From assembly GCA_014376575.1 (NCBI GenBank), contig JACMRF010000054.1, forward strand, positions 1 through 24,865: 24,865 bases of DNA, given 5' to 3'. A model generated the notes under the pieces. The model was not told where the DNA came from. It saw nothing but the letters and a program-made list of their open reading frames with translations, and searched no databases. The DNA comes from Undibacterium sp. GTDB lineage: Bacteria > Pseudomonadota > Gammaproteobacteria > Burkholderiales > Burkholderiaceae. Positions within the stretch are counted from its first letter, which is position 1. Each line of letters starts with the position of its first letter. Shown here in pieces: positions 8,177 to 19,192 of this stretch. Made by a program: the position numbers and the translations under genes.

Positions 8177-10336
8177 CTATAAATCAAATTGGACAGAAAC
8201 CTTATAAGTACGCGGGGCACCAGGAAACAGATAGCCACCCAAAGATTGGGTCACGTCACGCCAGTAAAATTTATTAAGTGCGTTGTCAACATTGAAGCGC
8301 ACGGTCATGGCACTACCGGCCATTTGCGTTGCATACCGGGCACCAAAATTGAGCACATGGTAAGCAGGTACCGTGACACTATTGTCAGGGCTAAACGCCT
8401 TGCTGCCTGAATATTGCCAGACAGTATTGAGACCCAGACCTTTGACTTGCGGTACCGTGTAATCGAGCCATAAAGTGGATTTGATCGATGGTACGTTGGT
8501 GACATGCTTGCCATCGAGAGTGATGTCACCCGTATTTTTCTGCTTGGTATCAATGGCAGTCAGACTGGCGCCCAAGCGAAGGTCCTGGTGTAACTTGCCC
8601 TGCGCCGAGAATTCCAAACCCGTGTGCACGGCGTCACCATTGCTGACGTAGGTAGTGCTGGTATCGTTGTTGGTCTGGATGTATTCCAATGGTTTCTGGA
8701 TACGAAACACCGCAGCAGAAATGCTCAGCTCTTTTTGCAGTTCTGCCTTGACACCGATTTCAACTTGTTTTGATTTCGCGGGGTCTAGGAATTGATGTTG
8801 ATTGGTGGTGGCAATCGGTGCCAGCCCACCGTGTTCGAGTCCTGCAGAATAGGCGCCATAGACAGACCAGTTATCGCCGAGCTTGTCCACCAATGCAAGG
8901 CTCGGCAATAAGTAGCTGCGTTCATAGCCGAGGTTGACCAGATGAGGGCTGTCAGTTCCAACATCAACCAGTTGCCTGCGTTGTATGTTCAGGTGACGCA
9001 AACCTAGGTGTAATTTTAAGTTGTCGCTCATGCTAATAATGTCTTGCATGAATGCGGACCATTCTTTATCCGTGCGACGCAGAAGAATATCTCCTGTTTT
9101 GTTACCCGGTGTTGGTACCACCGCTACGGGGTGATAGATGTTGCTCACGCCAGCCAATGCATACACATAGTCACCAAAATAATCGTGACGTTCTGTGTGA
9201 GAGAGACCCGCGGCAAATGTATGTTTGACTGCGCCGGTAAGGAATTTTCCGTTGAGCAGGGCCTGCGTGCCCAGTTGTGATTTTGATTCGTTAACGCTTT
9301 GGTAGTCATACACATCGTAGTCGCCATTGGCGCAATAGCCAGGGTATAAATTGGCCGATCCGCAGCCATAAGGAAATGCGGTGTAATCATTACGTTTGAA
9401 TTCATGTTTATTTGCCGCAACAGATGCTTGCCAGTCTGCATTGAGCTGGTATTCAAAACGCAGCCCGATATTGCTGTTGCGGGTGTCAACCGGTCTAGCC
9501 CATGGCTGATTATTTAACATGGTGTCAGCCTGAATACCGCGCGGCAGGTCGGTGCCATTGGTGAGCTGGAAACCGGGTGCGGTTAATTGCGACTTATGCT
9601 GGTAGTCGACATCAAGCTGCAAAAGCGCCTGATCGCTCAAATGCCAATCGAATGCACCCGAAACAAACTGGCGTTCACCGTTTGCACCTTTGATGTAGGA
9701 ACGCAAGCGCTCGCCTGATACATTGATGCGGTAACCAAATTGCCTGTCAGTAGACATGCCGCCCAGATCAGCGGCGCCATACAGGGTGCCACGCTCGCTC
9801 GCTTCAAACGTCACAGAACGCAGAGCGGCGCTGGTGGGGCGCTTGGTGACGTAGTTCAAGATGCCGCCAGGGGTCGCAAACCCAGCCTGAAAGCCGGCAA
9901 TGCCTTTCAATACTTCAATGCGTTCTTTGTTTTCCAGCGGTATCGACGCATCGCCGGGGATAGCGAAGCCGTCCTTGCGATAGCTAGAGGAATTATCCAG
10001 GGCAAAGCCACGGATAGAAAATTGTTCGGCGTAGCCGACCGCGTTGTAGGCGTCGTTAACGCTGGCATCAAACTTCATTGCATCGCTAGTCTGGCGTATC
10101 TGCAGGTCTTGCATCTGAGCCTGGGTAAATACGGTTACCGAGACGGGTGTTTCTAGTACAGGCGTATCAATAAAGCCACTTGCTTTTGTATTGTTTCCCT
10201 TGTCGATTCTGCTGCCAGTGACAATCACTTCTGCAAGTGACTTGTCTATGGTTTGTGCAAAAGAGATCGGCGTCACAACAAATGCTTGCGCAATGGATGC
10301 GGCGACTATGGAGTACAGTAAATGAGGTTTTGACAT
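8177..10336 (-). CDS. TonB-dependent outer-membrane receptor, probably for thiamine or a thiamine precursor
   Basis: 719 residues from the ATG at 10336, preferred because it directly precedes a signal peptide (about residues 1-27, ending ISFA-Q) and has AAGAG just upstream; an earlier in-frame ATG at 10420 lies inside the riboswitch. A TonB box-like EVIVTGSR follows the signal, then the plug domain (TPVSVTVFTQ, FSIRGF, ERIEVLKG, GGILNYVTKRP) and a C-terminal beta-barrel ending VSVQFDL with the usual aromatic near the end. The sequence is closest in style to the siderophore-receptor branch, and annotation by similarity alone would call it that. The TPP riboswitch in its leader argues instead for uptake of thiamine or a related compound. 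Energy comes from TonB-ExbB-ExbD, encoded elsewhere. A terminator follows 180 bp downstream. Confidence 0.93.
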   Translation of the reverse strand: MSKPHLLYSIVAASIAQAFVVTPISFAQTIDKSLAEVIVTGSRIDKGNNTKASGFIDTPVLETPVSVTVFTQAQMQDLQIRQTSDAMKFDASVNDAYNAVGYAEQFSIRGFALDNSSSYRKDGFAIPGDASIPLENKERIEVLKGIAGFQAGFATPGGILNYVTKRPTSAALRSVTFEASERGTLYGAADLGGMSTDRQFGYRINVSGERLRSYIKGANGERQFVSGAFDWHLSDQALLQLDVDYQHKSQLTAPGFQLTNGTDLPRGIQADTMLNNQPWARPVDTRNSNIGLRFEYQLNADWQASVAANKHEFKRNDYTAFPYGCGSANLYPGYCANGDYDVYDYQSVNESKSQLGTQALLNGKFLTGAVKHTFAAGLSHTERHDYFGDYVYALAGVSNIYHPVAVVPTPGNKTGDILLRRTDKEWSAFMQDIISMSDNLKLHLGLRHLNIQRRQLVDVGTDSPHLVNLGYERSYLLPSLALVDKLGDNWSVYGAYSAGLEHGGLAPIATTNQHQFLDPAKSKQVEIGVKAELQKELSISAAVFRIQKPLEYIQTNNDTSTTYVSNGDAVHTGLEFSAQGKLHQDLRLGASLTAIDTKQKNTGDITLDGKHVTNVPSIKSTLWLDYTVPQVKGLGLNTVWQYSGSKAFSPDNSVTVPAYHVLNFGARYATQMAGSAMTVRFNVDNALNKFYWRDVTQSLGGYLFPGAPRTYKVSVQFDL

Positions 10337-10384
10337 TGTATGCTCTTGCGGTGTTGGGACGTTGCGCAACGCGGGAGCATACAA
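10336..10384 (-). promoter_or_regulatory. Hairpin sequestering the Shine-Dalgarno sequence of the receptor gene
   Basis: TTGTATGCTC (10336-10345) and GAGCATACAA (10375-10384) are perfect 10-bp complements. In the minus-strand mRNA the downstream arm includes the GAG of AAGAG, six bases before the ATG, and abuts the start codon. A second small palindrome, GTTGCGCAAC (10361-10370), sits in the loop. Placed between the TPP aptamer and the start codon, this is most likely the expression platform, controlling translation rather than termination, since no T-tract follows. Confidence 0.72.
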
Positions 10385-10401
10385 AGGAAGAAAAGTCTTT
10401 G

Positions 10402-10508
10402 CGCTTCCCTTCGCTGGCATTATCCAGATCAGGTAGAAGGGACTCTCTCACCCAGCATAAAGAAGTTTAGCAAATGTATGCATTTTCTTTATTTCAGGAC
10501 CCCTAGCG
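10402..10508 (-). ncRNA. TPP riboswitch (THI element)
   Basis: Read on the minus strand, the core CCCTT...ACCTGATCTGGATAATGCCAGCG is followed by AAGGGAA, which is the conserved THI-box sequence. Upstream are GGTGAGA (the CTGAGA-type element) and AGGGG. CGCT at the 5' end pairs with AGCG at the 3' end as P1, and ATAAAGAA pairs with TTCTTTAT as an extended P3 arm. The aptamer binds thiamine pyrophosphate in the nascent mRNA and normally lowers expression when TPP is plentiful. It precedes the TonB-dependent receptor gene by about 65 bases. Confidence 0.95.
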
Positions 10509-10543
10509 AGCCAATACTCTAGCATGAAACGGCTTCTTTGAAT

Positions 10544-10568
10544 TGCACATCAAAGTAAACGATGTGCA
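10544..10568. promoter_or_regulatory. 8-bp inverted repeat between divergent genes, possible operator
   Basis: TGCACATC (10544-10551) and GATGTGCA (10561-10568) are perfect complements around a 9-bp spacer. The site lies between the riboswitch-controlled receptor gene and the divergent gene at 10701. Its spacing would suit a dimeric repressor or activator. No T-tract follows either arm, so a terminator is unlikely. Confidence 0.4.
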
Positions 10569-10700
10569 GGATGCCAACGATGATCCATAAAATAAACGCA
10601 TGACTCAGTCAGCATTGTATAGTTCAAGAAAGGTAGAATTTTTGATGCGGATACATCATGATTCAATGAAAAATGAGACTAGACAATAAAACATCAACCC

Positions 10701-11135
10701 ATGAAAAACACCACTGACCATTATCAACAAGATCAATTTCGGTTGCACGGACGTGTAGAAATGCATTTGAACGGGCAGACTATTTGCGTAAGCGCTCGTG
10801 GACCGTTCAATTTGGAGCTGACAACAGCCTTGGCCACACTTGAAGGAGAGTTCTTGAGTAATGTGGCATCGCAGGGCCCATTTTTTGAAATCGTGACTTT
10901 TAAGGAAAGTGTTCTGGCTTCACCCGAAGTGATGACCGCGCATAGACAGTTGCTGGTCATGTTAAAAGGGGCTGGGCTCGCGCACAAGGCTACTGCTTAC
11001 GTGATTCCTAAGGATCTTGAGGGTGCCGTTTTTACGGGGCCGATTGCTACTCAGAATTATGCAGCGGTGGATTGGCCTTTTAAGATTTTTCAGCATTTGG
11101 AAGATGCTGAACAGTGGATTAATAGTTTGGCGTAG
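10701..11135 (+). CDS. Small SpoIIAA/STAS-like protein
   Basis: 144 residues, soluble, with no signal peptide or membrane segment. The alternating strands and helices, with a C-terminal helix of the type EDAEQWINSLA, recall the SpoIIAA-like/STAS fold found in small hypothetical proteins of proteobacteria, but I see no decisive motif such as the phosphorylated serine of anti-anti-sigma factors. Central features are GPFNLELTTAL and a VIPKDLEGAVF segment. The gene is divergent from the thiamine-type receptor and convergent with rarD, so it is probably its own transcript. No strong ribosome binding site precedes the ATG. That it is a gene is likely; the fold assignment is tentative and the function unknown. 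Confidence 0.6.
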   Translation: MKNTTDHYQQDQFRLHGRVEMHLNGQTICVSARGPFNLELTTALATLEGEFLSNVASQGPFFEIVTFKESVLASPEVMTAHRQLLVMLKGAGLAHKATAYVIPKDLEGAVFTGPIATQNYAAVDWPFKIFQHLEDAEQWINSLA

Positions 11136-11186
11136 GCCTCGTGCTATATGAACTGGCTTTGGCCCACTAAATTAATGATGTTATCT

Positions 11187-12059
11187 TTATTTTTTTAGTA
11201 TCGTATAACGCAATCCTTCTGCGGAGTAGACAATTAGTCCTGCCCAGATCGCGGCAAATCCTATCAATCTATTTCCATCAAAAGATTCGTGGTAGAGCCA
11301 TACCCCGAGCAATAATTGTAATGATGGCGAGATATATTGAAGTAAGCCCAGAGTCGCCAGGGGAATGCGCCGAGCAGCCGCCGCAAACATCAATAACGGT
11401 ACTGCTGTAATAGGGCCAGCCGCGAGCAGTAACAATTGTGTTGTGCCCGTGCTTTGAAGAAAAGCACTTTGCCCCTGTATTGCCAATAAGCTTAAGTACG
11501 CCAGCGCGAATGGAAATAACAGGAAAGTCTCAAGAGATAATCCTTCCAAAGCGCCCAATGCGGCGGTTTTCCTCAGTAATCCATACACACCGAACGACAC
11601 TGCTAGCGACAAGCCAATCCATGGAGGGTGGCCAGACTGAAAAGTAAGCCAGATAACGCCGCCAGCCGCCATGCCGACCGCCCACCATTGCACCCTACGC
11701 AAACGTTCATGGAGTAGAACAGAGCCGAGAAGTACACTGACCAATGGTGTCATAAAGTAACCTAGGCTGGCATCAATAACCCTGCCGTTATTGATTGCCC
11801 AAATGTAGATAAACCAATTGGTCGATAAGAGTAGGGCACTCGTCGCAAAACCAGCAATCAATTTTGGCTGTTTGAATAACTGAGGTATCCATGTCCATTG
11901 TTTGCGCCATGCGAGAACGACGATGAGAAATAATAATGCCCACAGCATTCTGTGAAATAAAATTTCTAGAGGTGATACTTCATGTAATGCTTTGAAATAG
12001 ACCGGAAATAACCCCCAAACGGTATAGCAAGCAGTCGCGTACAGTATGCCTTTGCGCAT
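11187..12059 (-). CDS. rarD: RarD/EamA-family permease (chloramphenicol-sensitivity type)
   Basis: 290 residues from the ATG at 12059; a TTG at 12068 could add three residues. The protein has about ten hydrophobic segments arranged as two EamA/DMT repeats. RarD-type sequence is seen in the opening (KGILYATACYTVWGLFPVYF), in HRMLWALLFL and in the NWFIYIWAINNGRVIDASLG segment, followed by GYFMTPLVSVLLG. It sits in the inner membrane as a drug/metabolite-superfamily transporter. RarD is named from chloramphenicol sensitivity, and its natural substrate is not settled. The gene is divergent from the mtfA-like gene and has no evident operon partner. No Shine-Dalgarno sequence is visible; the stretch before the start reads TCCTCC, the complement of one. 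Confidence 0.88.
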   Translation of the reverse strand: MRKGILYATACYTVWGLFPVYFKALHEVSPLEILFHRMLWALLFLIVVLAWRKQWTWIPQLFKQPKLIAGFATSALLLSTNWFIYIWAINNGRVIDASLGYFMTPLVSVLLGSVLLHERLRRVQWWAVGMAAGGVIWLTFQSGHPPWIGLSLAVSFGVYGLLRKTAALGALEGLSLETFLLFPFALAYLSLLAIQGQSAFLQSTGTTQLLLLAAGPITAVPLLMFAAAARRIPLATLGLLQYISPSLQLLLGVWLYHESFDGNRLIGFAAIWAGLIVYSAEGLRYTILKK

Positions 12060-12298
12060 CAGAAACAATCAAAAAAGAGGGAGGAGAAAAGCCAGGAGGT
12101 CTTCATTGTAGCTTTTTTAATTGTTCTTGTTTTATCACAATAAATGAATCCTGATTCTATCTACTATTGATTTTCAAAAAAAACATACCATCTATTCTTG
12201 GGACAAAAAGACAGTGGAAGCGTGCTTGATATGGTTAATTTTGCACAGCAGACAAAGGCGCAGATTGCCAGTCTGGTGCTAGAAAACAGGGGTAGTCG

Positions 12299-13114
12299 AT
12301 GTTTGTTTTATTGAGTTTATTCGGCGTGACGCTATTGAGTGTCATGACCTTTATGTTGCTGCCGCATTTTCTTTTGCAGCGCGCTATTGCGCGACCATTT
12401 CCAGCGCATTTCTCTAAAATTTTGCGAAAGAATATTCCTGTTTATTCAAGAATGCCGACAGATTTGCAGATGCAATTGAAGCGCTTGGTCAAACAATTTT
12501 TACACGAGAAAAAATTTCTTGGCTGCGATGGATTTGAGATGACGGATGAGGTAATGGTAACTATCGCAGCTAAGGCAAGCATGTTGTTATTGAATCGTCC
12601 TACGCGAGTGTATTCCGATTTAAAAATGATTCTGGTCTATCCATGCGCGTTTATCGCACCAAGGATAGCGACTGGTGTCGGTGGTGTCGTTACGCATAGT
12701 AACCAAACTTTATCTGGAGAGTCTTGGAGTGATGGCCGAGTCATTTTGGCATGGGATCATGTCCAAAGAAATAATAGCAGTGCGCCTGATGGGCATGACG
12801 TTGTGCTGCATGAGTTTGCACACCAACTCGATACTGAATCAGGTAGCAGCAATGGTGCGCCACGGTTAAAAAATAAGGCGCGCTATCGACGTTGGTCTGA
12901 GGTGATGTCGCTTGAATTTTCTAAGTTGCAGCATGCGGCAGAAACACAAACGCCGAGTGTGATGGACTATTACGGCGCGACTAACCCGGCAGAGTTTTTT
13001 GCCGTAGCGACGGAAACTTTTTTTGAGAAAACGATACCAATGGCGCGATATCATCCCAGTTTATTTGAACAACTCCGAGCGTACTATCAGGTGGATCCGC
13101 GGGATTGGAATTGA
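12299..13114 (+). CDS. mtfA: MtfA-type zinc metallopeptidase, membrane-anchored
   Basis: 271 residues. An N-terminal hydrophobic segment (about residues 3-27) should anchor it in the inner membrane. The metalloprotease motif HEFAHQLD starts at residue 171 (HExxH with both histidines and the glutamate), and a downstream glutamate in NPAEFFAVATETFFEK fits the third zinc ligand of this family, which is related to the anthrax lethal factor fold. In E. coli, MtfA binds the repressor Mlc and so affects glucose PTS expression; whether that holds here is unknown. AGGGG lies seven bases before the ATG. The gene converges on the btuF-like gene with only two bases between the stop codons, so no separate terminator is possible there. 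Confidence 0.9.
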   Translation: MFVLLSLFGVTLLSVMTFMLLPHFLLQRAIARPFPAHFSKILRKNIPVYSRMPTDLQMQLKRLVKQFLHEKKFLGCDGFEMTDEVMVTIAAKASMLLLNRPTRVYSDLKMILVYPCAFIAPRIATGVGGVVTHSNQTLSGESWSDGRVILAWDHVQRNNSSAPDGHDVVLHEFAHQLDTESGSSNGAPRLKNKARYRRWSEVMSLEFSKLQHAAETQTPSVMDYYGATNPAEFFAVATETFFEKTIPMARYHPSLFEQLRAYYQVDPRDWN

Positions 13115-13116
13115 AA

Positions 13117-15742
<2,626 letters not shown>

Positions 15743-15764
15743 TGCGTGACGAACTTATAGAAAG

Positions 15765-15974
15765 TTAGTTTTTGTTCTGATACACGTAGGCTTGTTGGTT
15801 GATGCGGGATTCATCAGCGCGCTCTACGGTCTCTAGGTCTATCGGTGCTTTGTCCCATAGAAGAGCACGTCCTTCACGCTGCGCTTGTTCAAGTTTAGGA
15901 TTCGCTTCCTTTATACTTTTGATAAATTGTGTCGCTTCCGACTCGTACAGCTGAAATTGCTTGGAAAATTTCAT
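15765..15974 (-). CDS. DUF3460 family protein
   Basis: 69 residues, highly charged, without signal peptide or membrane segment. The pattern ATQFIKSIKEANPKLEQAQREGRALLWDK and a tail ending QAYVYQ match the small DUF3460 family, which is essentially confined to Burkholderiales and related betaproteobacteria. No function is known. It is the first gene of the apparent DUF3460-scpA-panC-btuF transcript, and AGAGA lies a few bases before the ATG as a weak ribosome binding site. In my memory this protein commonly precedes scpA or panC in this order, so the arrangement looks ancestral rather than acquired. Confidence 0.85.
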   Translation of the reverse strand: MKFSKQFQLYESEATQFIKSIKEANPKLEQAQREGRALLWDKAPIDLETVERADESRINQQAYVYQNKN

Positions 15975-16159
15975 GATTTCTCTGATGCCGTTTAGTGAAC
16001 TATTGAAGCTCGTATTTTACCCTTTAATTGCTTGCAAACAGCTTACTTCAGCTCGAAAACAGAGATATTGCCTGACGAAGAGTTGATGAACGACAGCGGT
16101 AGCTTGTAGCTGTGATAATTTTAATATTGCGATGGGACTGATAGATTACATTTCATTAC

Positions 16160-16741
16160 TTAGATGTCGTCCTTGGTCAGCCATTTCTTGACATGTTGAG
16201 GTTTGAAATCGTCAAATTGCTGCAGCAATCGATCTGGGTTAGATTCGATGATGAGTAAATCGAGATGTTCTTGAAGTAAAAAATTCTTTTGGACGGTTTG
16301 CTTTAAAAATACGATCAAACTATCGTAAAAACCATCTACATTTAAGAGCCCAAGCGGTTTTTCGTGAAACCCTAATTGCAGCCAGGTAAACATCTCAAAA
16401 AGCTCTTCTAATGTGCCAATACCACCTGGCATAGCGATAAAGCCACCAGACAGTTCTGCCATCAACGCTTTTCGTTCATGCATATTTCGCACAATGTGTA
16501 ACTGGCTCAAGCTGGTGTGGCCCACTTCCTTGTCCATCAACGCTTGCGGGATCACCCCTATCGCCTTGCCTCCAAGGCGCATGACTTCATCTGCTATGAT
16601 TCCCATCAATCCTGCATTTCCACCGCCATATACCAGGGAAAGTTGGCGTTTGAGCATACTTGCTGCCAAATTTCGGGCAGCTGCACCATAAGTTTCTGAT
16701 GAGCCCGCAGATGAGCCACAGTAGACGCAAATTGATTTCAT
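16160..16741 (-). CDS. LOG-family nucleoside-5'-monophosphate phosphoribohydrolase
   Basis: 193 residues from the ATG at 16741; a GTG at 16750 in frame would add three residues. LOG proteins remove ribose 5-phosphate from purine nucleotides; plant and some bacterial members release active cytokinin, while most bacterial members are thought to act on AMP or related nucleotides. The Rossmann-like fold opens with SICVYCGSSAGS, followed by GGGNAGLMG (39-47), MHERK (87-91) and the catalytic and phosphate-binding PGGIGTLEE (105-113). All key residues are in place. It begins within 15 bp of the stop of a tetR gene on the same strand, so the two are likely co-transcribed. The substrate is not fixed by sequence. 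Confidence 0.92.
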   Translation of the reverse strand: MKSICVYCGSSAGSSETYGAAARNLAASMLKRQLSLVYGGGNAGLMGIIADEVMRLGGKAIGVIPQALMDKEVGHTSLSQLHIVRNMHERKALMAELSGGFIAMPGGIGTLEELFEMFTWLQLGFHEKPLGLLNVDGFYDSLIVFLKQTVQKNFLLQEHLDLLIIESNPDRLLQQFDDFKPQHVKKWLTKDDI

Positions 16742-16755
16742 CTGTAACACTCGGC

Positions 16756-17424
16756 CTAAACCTTCATTTTGCTCAAATAGTCCTGGGAAAGTCTTTCGAA
16801 GACTGTTTTAGTTTCCCCACGCAAATAAGGACTAATGAGAACAATAACCTGATAGCAGCCGCGAGCTAAGGATTCCGACATGGTTTGTAGCTCTGTGTAT
16901 TTTCTAGGGTTTCGCACATATTCGTAAGAGAGCCAATATGTGGCGACAACAACCATATTGGTTGCAAGCGCATCAATATCCATGTCCGTCCCCTCAAACT
17001 CGCCGTCTATTCGCAAACCTATACAAAGTTCAGTAGCTACTTTTATCTTGTGGGTCAAAATCTGTTTGAAATTAAGTTCCAGTTTTCGATTGCGAGAGAG
17101 TAAATCGTTTAGGTCGCGGTAAAAAAAACGATACCGCCAGACCAGTTCAAAAGTGAGATGCAGATACGTCCAAATATCCTGAATATTTGCCTTTCTACCT
17201 TCAGGAAAGGCTAATTTTTTGTTAATTTCATTTTCAAATTCCACAAAAATTGAATTGACAATGTCGTCTTTATTTCTGAAATGATAGTAAAGGTTACCTG
17301 GCGAAATGTTCATTTCTTCGGCGATGACTGTTGTCGTGATATTCGGCTCGCCGAAGTCATTAAACAAGCGAAGGGAAAGTTCAAGAATACGTTCTCGGGT
17401 ACGACGAGGAGCTTTGTGTTGCAT
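16756..17424 (-). CDS. TetR/AcrR-family transcriptional regulator
   Basis: 222 residues. The N-terminal DNA-binding domain has the TetR pattern: RRTRERILELSLRLFNDFGEPNITTTVIAEEMNISPGNLYYHFRNKDDIVNSI split across helices 1-4, with the helix-turn-helix at about residues 28-50. The C-terminal part is helical with several aromatic residues (FFYRDLNDLL, VVATYWLSYEYVR) and would form the ligand-binding and dimerisation domain; no ligand can be inferred. It lies upstream of the LOG-family gene and may control itself and that gene. In the interval beyond its start (about 17446-17505) CACCGTC and GACGGTG form a spaced inverted repeat that could be an operator, but this is weak. Family call firm, targets unknown. 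Confidence 0.9.
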   Translation of the reverse strand: MQHKAPRRTRERILELSLRLFNDFGEPNITTTVIAEEMNISPGNLYYHFRNKDDIVNSIFVEFENEINKKLAFPEGRKANIQDIWTYLHLTFELVWRYRFFYRDLNDLLSRNRKLELNFKQILTHKIKVATELCIGLRIDGEFEGTDMDIDALATNMVVVATYWLSYEYVRNPRKYTELQTMSESLARGCYQVIVLISPYLRGETKTVFERLSQDYLSKMKV

Positions 17425-17607
17425 GTATATTCTCTTAATCGATCAGTCACCGTCTTATCGGCGGGAAAAACCTTCTATCCTCAAACGATCGCGTTTAGTG
17501 ACGGTGGGGGATGAGTGAAGGCAGTGCATTTATTCATTCTGCATGGACATCCTCGTAGGATAACATTGAACACTAAAAGTACGAAAAAAGGGTTCAGCCG
17601 TGTCCAA

Positions 17608-18129
17608 CTAAATTTTTGGAGGTAGATCTACAGTGACAAGAACTAAGCGTGTTTTTGCTAATTTATCGTGAAAAAATTGTTTGTCGCTGTCAAAGGTCGC
17701 AGTTAATGCCCACAGTAAAAAACCGATACTAACAATAATTAAACTATTCAATGGGCTTAGTTTATATTGCGCTGATAGGGCTAAGCCGGGTAAAAACCAC
17801 ATCCATGCTAGGCAATATCTAACGATAGCCCTAGTGAGAGGAAGTTGACGTTTTTCTTTATCTTCCACCCGGATGCGCCATGTTTTCATCGCTAGGGTTT
17901 GACCGGTTCGAACCCAGAAAAAAACAAAGTAGAGACCAACGATGGCAAATATCCAAATTTCACGAAAATAATGCAAATCTATTGTGCGAATATTTTGTGT
18001 GGCGGCATCAAATACTAAAACGGCAACAAAAATGATGCCAAACACTAATAATGCTTCATATATCATGCAAATTAAGCGGCGTTTAAGCGTTGGTGCAAGA
18101 GATGAATTAATTAAAATTTCTTGTTGCAC
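17608..18129 (-). CDS. RDD-family membrane protein
   Basis: 173 residues with a GTG start two bases after the stop of the DUF3106 gene. RDD-family features are present: an N-terminal LKRRLICMIYEALLVFG helix, a second hydrophobic span (IWIFAIVGLYFVFFW), then GQTLAMKTWRIRVEDKEKRQLPLTRAIVRYCLAW, a third span, and the closing FHDKLAKTRLV motif. These small inner-membrane proteins are of uncertain function; some have been linked to ion or solute transport, without general proof. It is the last gene of the ECF sigma operon, and the spacing implies translational coupling. A role in that operon's envelope-related response is an inference from context only. Confidence 0.88.
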   Translation of the reverse strand: MQQEILINSSLAPTLKRRLICMIYEALLVFGIIFVAVLVFDAATQNIRTIDLHYFREIWIFAIVGLYFVFFWVRTGQTLAMKTWRIRVEDKEKRQLPLTRAIVRYCLAWMWFLPGLALSAQYKLSPLNSLIIVSIGFLLWALTATFDSDKQFFHDKLAKTRLVLVTVDLPPKI

Positions 18130-18131
18130 GG

Positions 18132-18779
18132 TTACTTTGTGGATGACTGAGAGGCTGGTGCACTCATGATTGTATTGGCGGAATTTATTTGCGGCTGTGC
18201 CGGTTGCTGCAATGGTGTTTGCAATATGGATTTTGGAACCGCTTTAATCGGAGCCAAAGGTTTTATGTTTCTTTGCGATTCGGGAGGTAGGTTAGTTACG
18301 CTCTTCCTCCTGTTAGATTCATTTGCAAGCTGTTTTTTCTGATCCTCGCTTAATTGTTGATATTGTTGCCATTGAGCAGATTTAAGCTCCGGTTTGATTT
18401 GCGTAGTACGAGCAAAGTTCTCTCGCGCTTGCATCCGTTGTTCAGGCGTGAGCTTCATCCAGGATTGCATACGTTCTTGGACGCGCGCCTGCTCATCTGG
18501 GTTCATCGATGCGTACTTGTTCGCAATTTCTAGCCATTTTTTCTTACGGATTTCATCCATTTTGTCCCATTCGGGAGCTAATGGCGCTAGCGCTAATTTT
18601 TGCTGAGGCGCTAATGTAACCCACAATGGTTTTGCCGTTACGCTAGTTGAAGCTGGTGCAGAAGCAGTATTAAGGATAATACCAGCGGCCTGTGCCGTTG
18701 ATATTGCCCCAAAAGTAAAAACAAAAATAAGTTGTCGAAATTTTTTAAATATATGTGAAGTTGAAAAATGCACGCTCAT
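18132..18779 (-). CDS. DUF3106 periplasmic protein with LTxxQ-like motifs
   Basis: 215 residues. A signal peptide (about residues 1-31, ending TAQA-A) exports it. The conserved DUF3106 core runs from about residue 52 to 155: PLWVTLAPQQKLALAPL, EWDKM, RKKKWLEIA, then MNPDEQARVQERMQSWMKLTPEQR at 92-115 and WQQYQQLSEDQKKQL. LAPQQ (56-60), LTPEQ (110-114) and LSEDQ (143-147) resemble the LTxxQ motif of CpxP/Spy-type periplasmic helical proteins, which sense or chaperone misfolded envelope proteins. That similarity is my reading, not an established assignment. The C-terminal 60 residues are Pro/Gln-rich and probably disordered. It overlaps the DUF3619 gene by 4 bp upstream and nearly touches the RDD gene downstream. 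Confidence 0.85.
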   Translation of the reverse strand: MSVHFSTSHIFKKFRQLIFVFTFGAISTAQAAGIILNTASAPASTSVTAKPLWVTLAPQQKLALAPLAPEWDKMDEIRKKKWLEIANKYASMNPDEQARVQERMQSWMKLTPEQRMQARENFARTTQIKPELKSAQWQQYQQLSEDQKKQLANESNRRKSVTNLPPESQRNIKPLAPIKAVPKSILQTPLQQPAQPQINSANTIMSAPASQSSTK

Positions 18780-19192
18780 TCCTCTACTTTATTTAAATAC
18801 GCACTGAAACCAGTATCCAAATAAGCATCAGGAGGTAATTCATCTACCAACACAGCGGCATCTATTTCAGCTAGATCATTAATTCTTTGCTGTTGCTCAT
18901 ACTCGTAAATGCCAAATAAACCGAGCAATAACACAAGCATCGGTAAGGCGACCCCCAGTTTGCCAAACAATGAATTAGGTCCTTGAAAAGAAAAGCCTGA
19001 ATTTCCCGCAAGAATACCTTTTGATACAAACACTGTACTTGGTGCGGCCTGTTTTTTACGAGATAGCGCAATTTTCCTCGCGTTACTCAAGCGATTCAAT
19101 GTTGCTTCTGGAATGTTTTCAGCGGATTCATTCAGGGCGCGCCTCATTTTATAGGCGAAATCGAGATCTTTTGTTTCTTTTGAATAGCTCAT
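18776..19192 (-). CDS. DUF3619 single-span membrane protein, candidate anti-sigma factor
   Basis: 138 residues. The N-terminal 78 residues are charged and likely cytoplasmic (LDFAYKMRRALNESAENIP, LSNARKIALSRKKQ). One membrane helix follows at about 79-96 (LGVALPMLVLLLGLFGIY), then an acidic C-terminal part of about 40 residues (INDLAEIDAAVLVDELPPDAYLDTGFSAYL) predicted to be periplasmic. The length, topology and position directly after an ECF sigma gene, with a 4-bp ATGA overlap, are those of anti-sigma factors. No zinc anti-sigma motif (HxxxCxxC) is visible, so if it is one it is of another class. The family is otherwise annotated only as DUF3619. Confidence 0.82.
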   Translation of the reverse strand: MSYSKETKDLDFAYKMRRALNESAENIPEATLNRLSNARKIALSRKKQAAPSTVFVSKGILAGNSGFSFQGPNSLFGKLGVALPMLVLLLGLFGIYEYEQQQRINDLAEIDAAVLVDELPPDAYLDTGFSAYLNKVEE

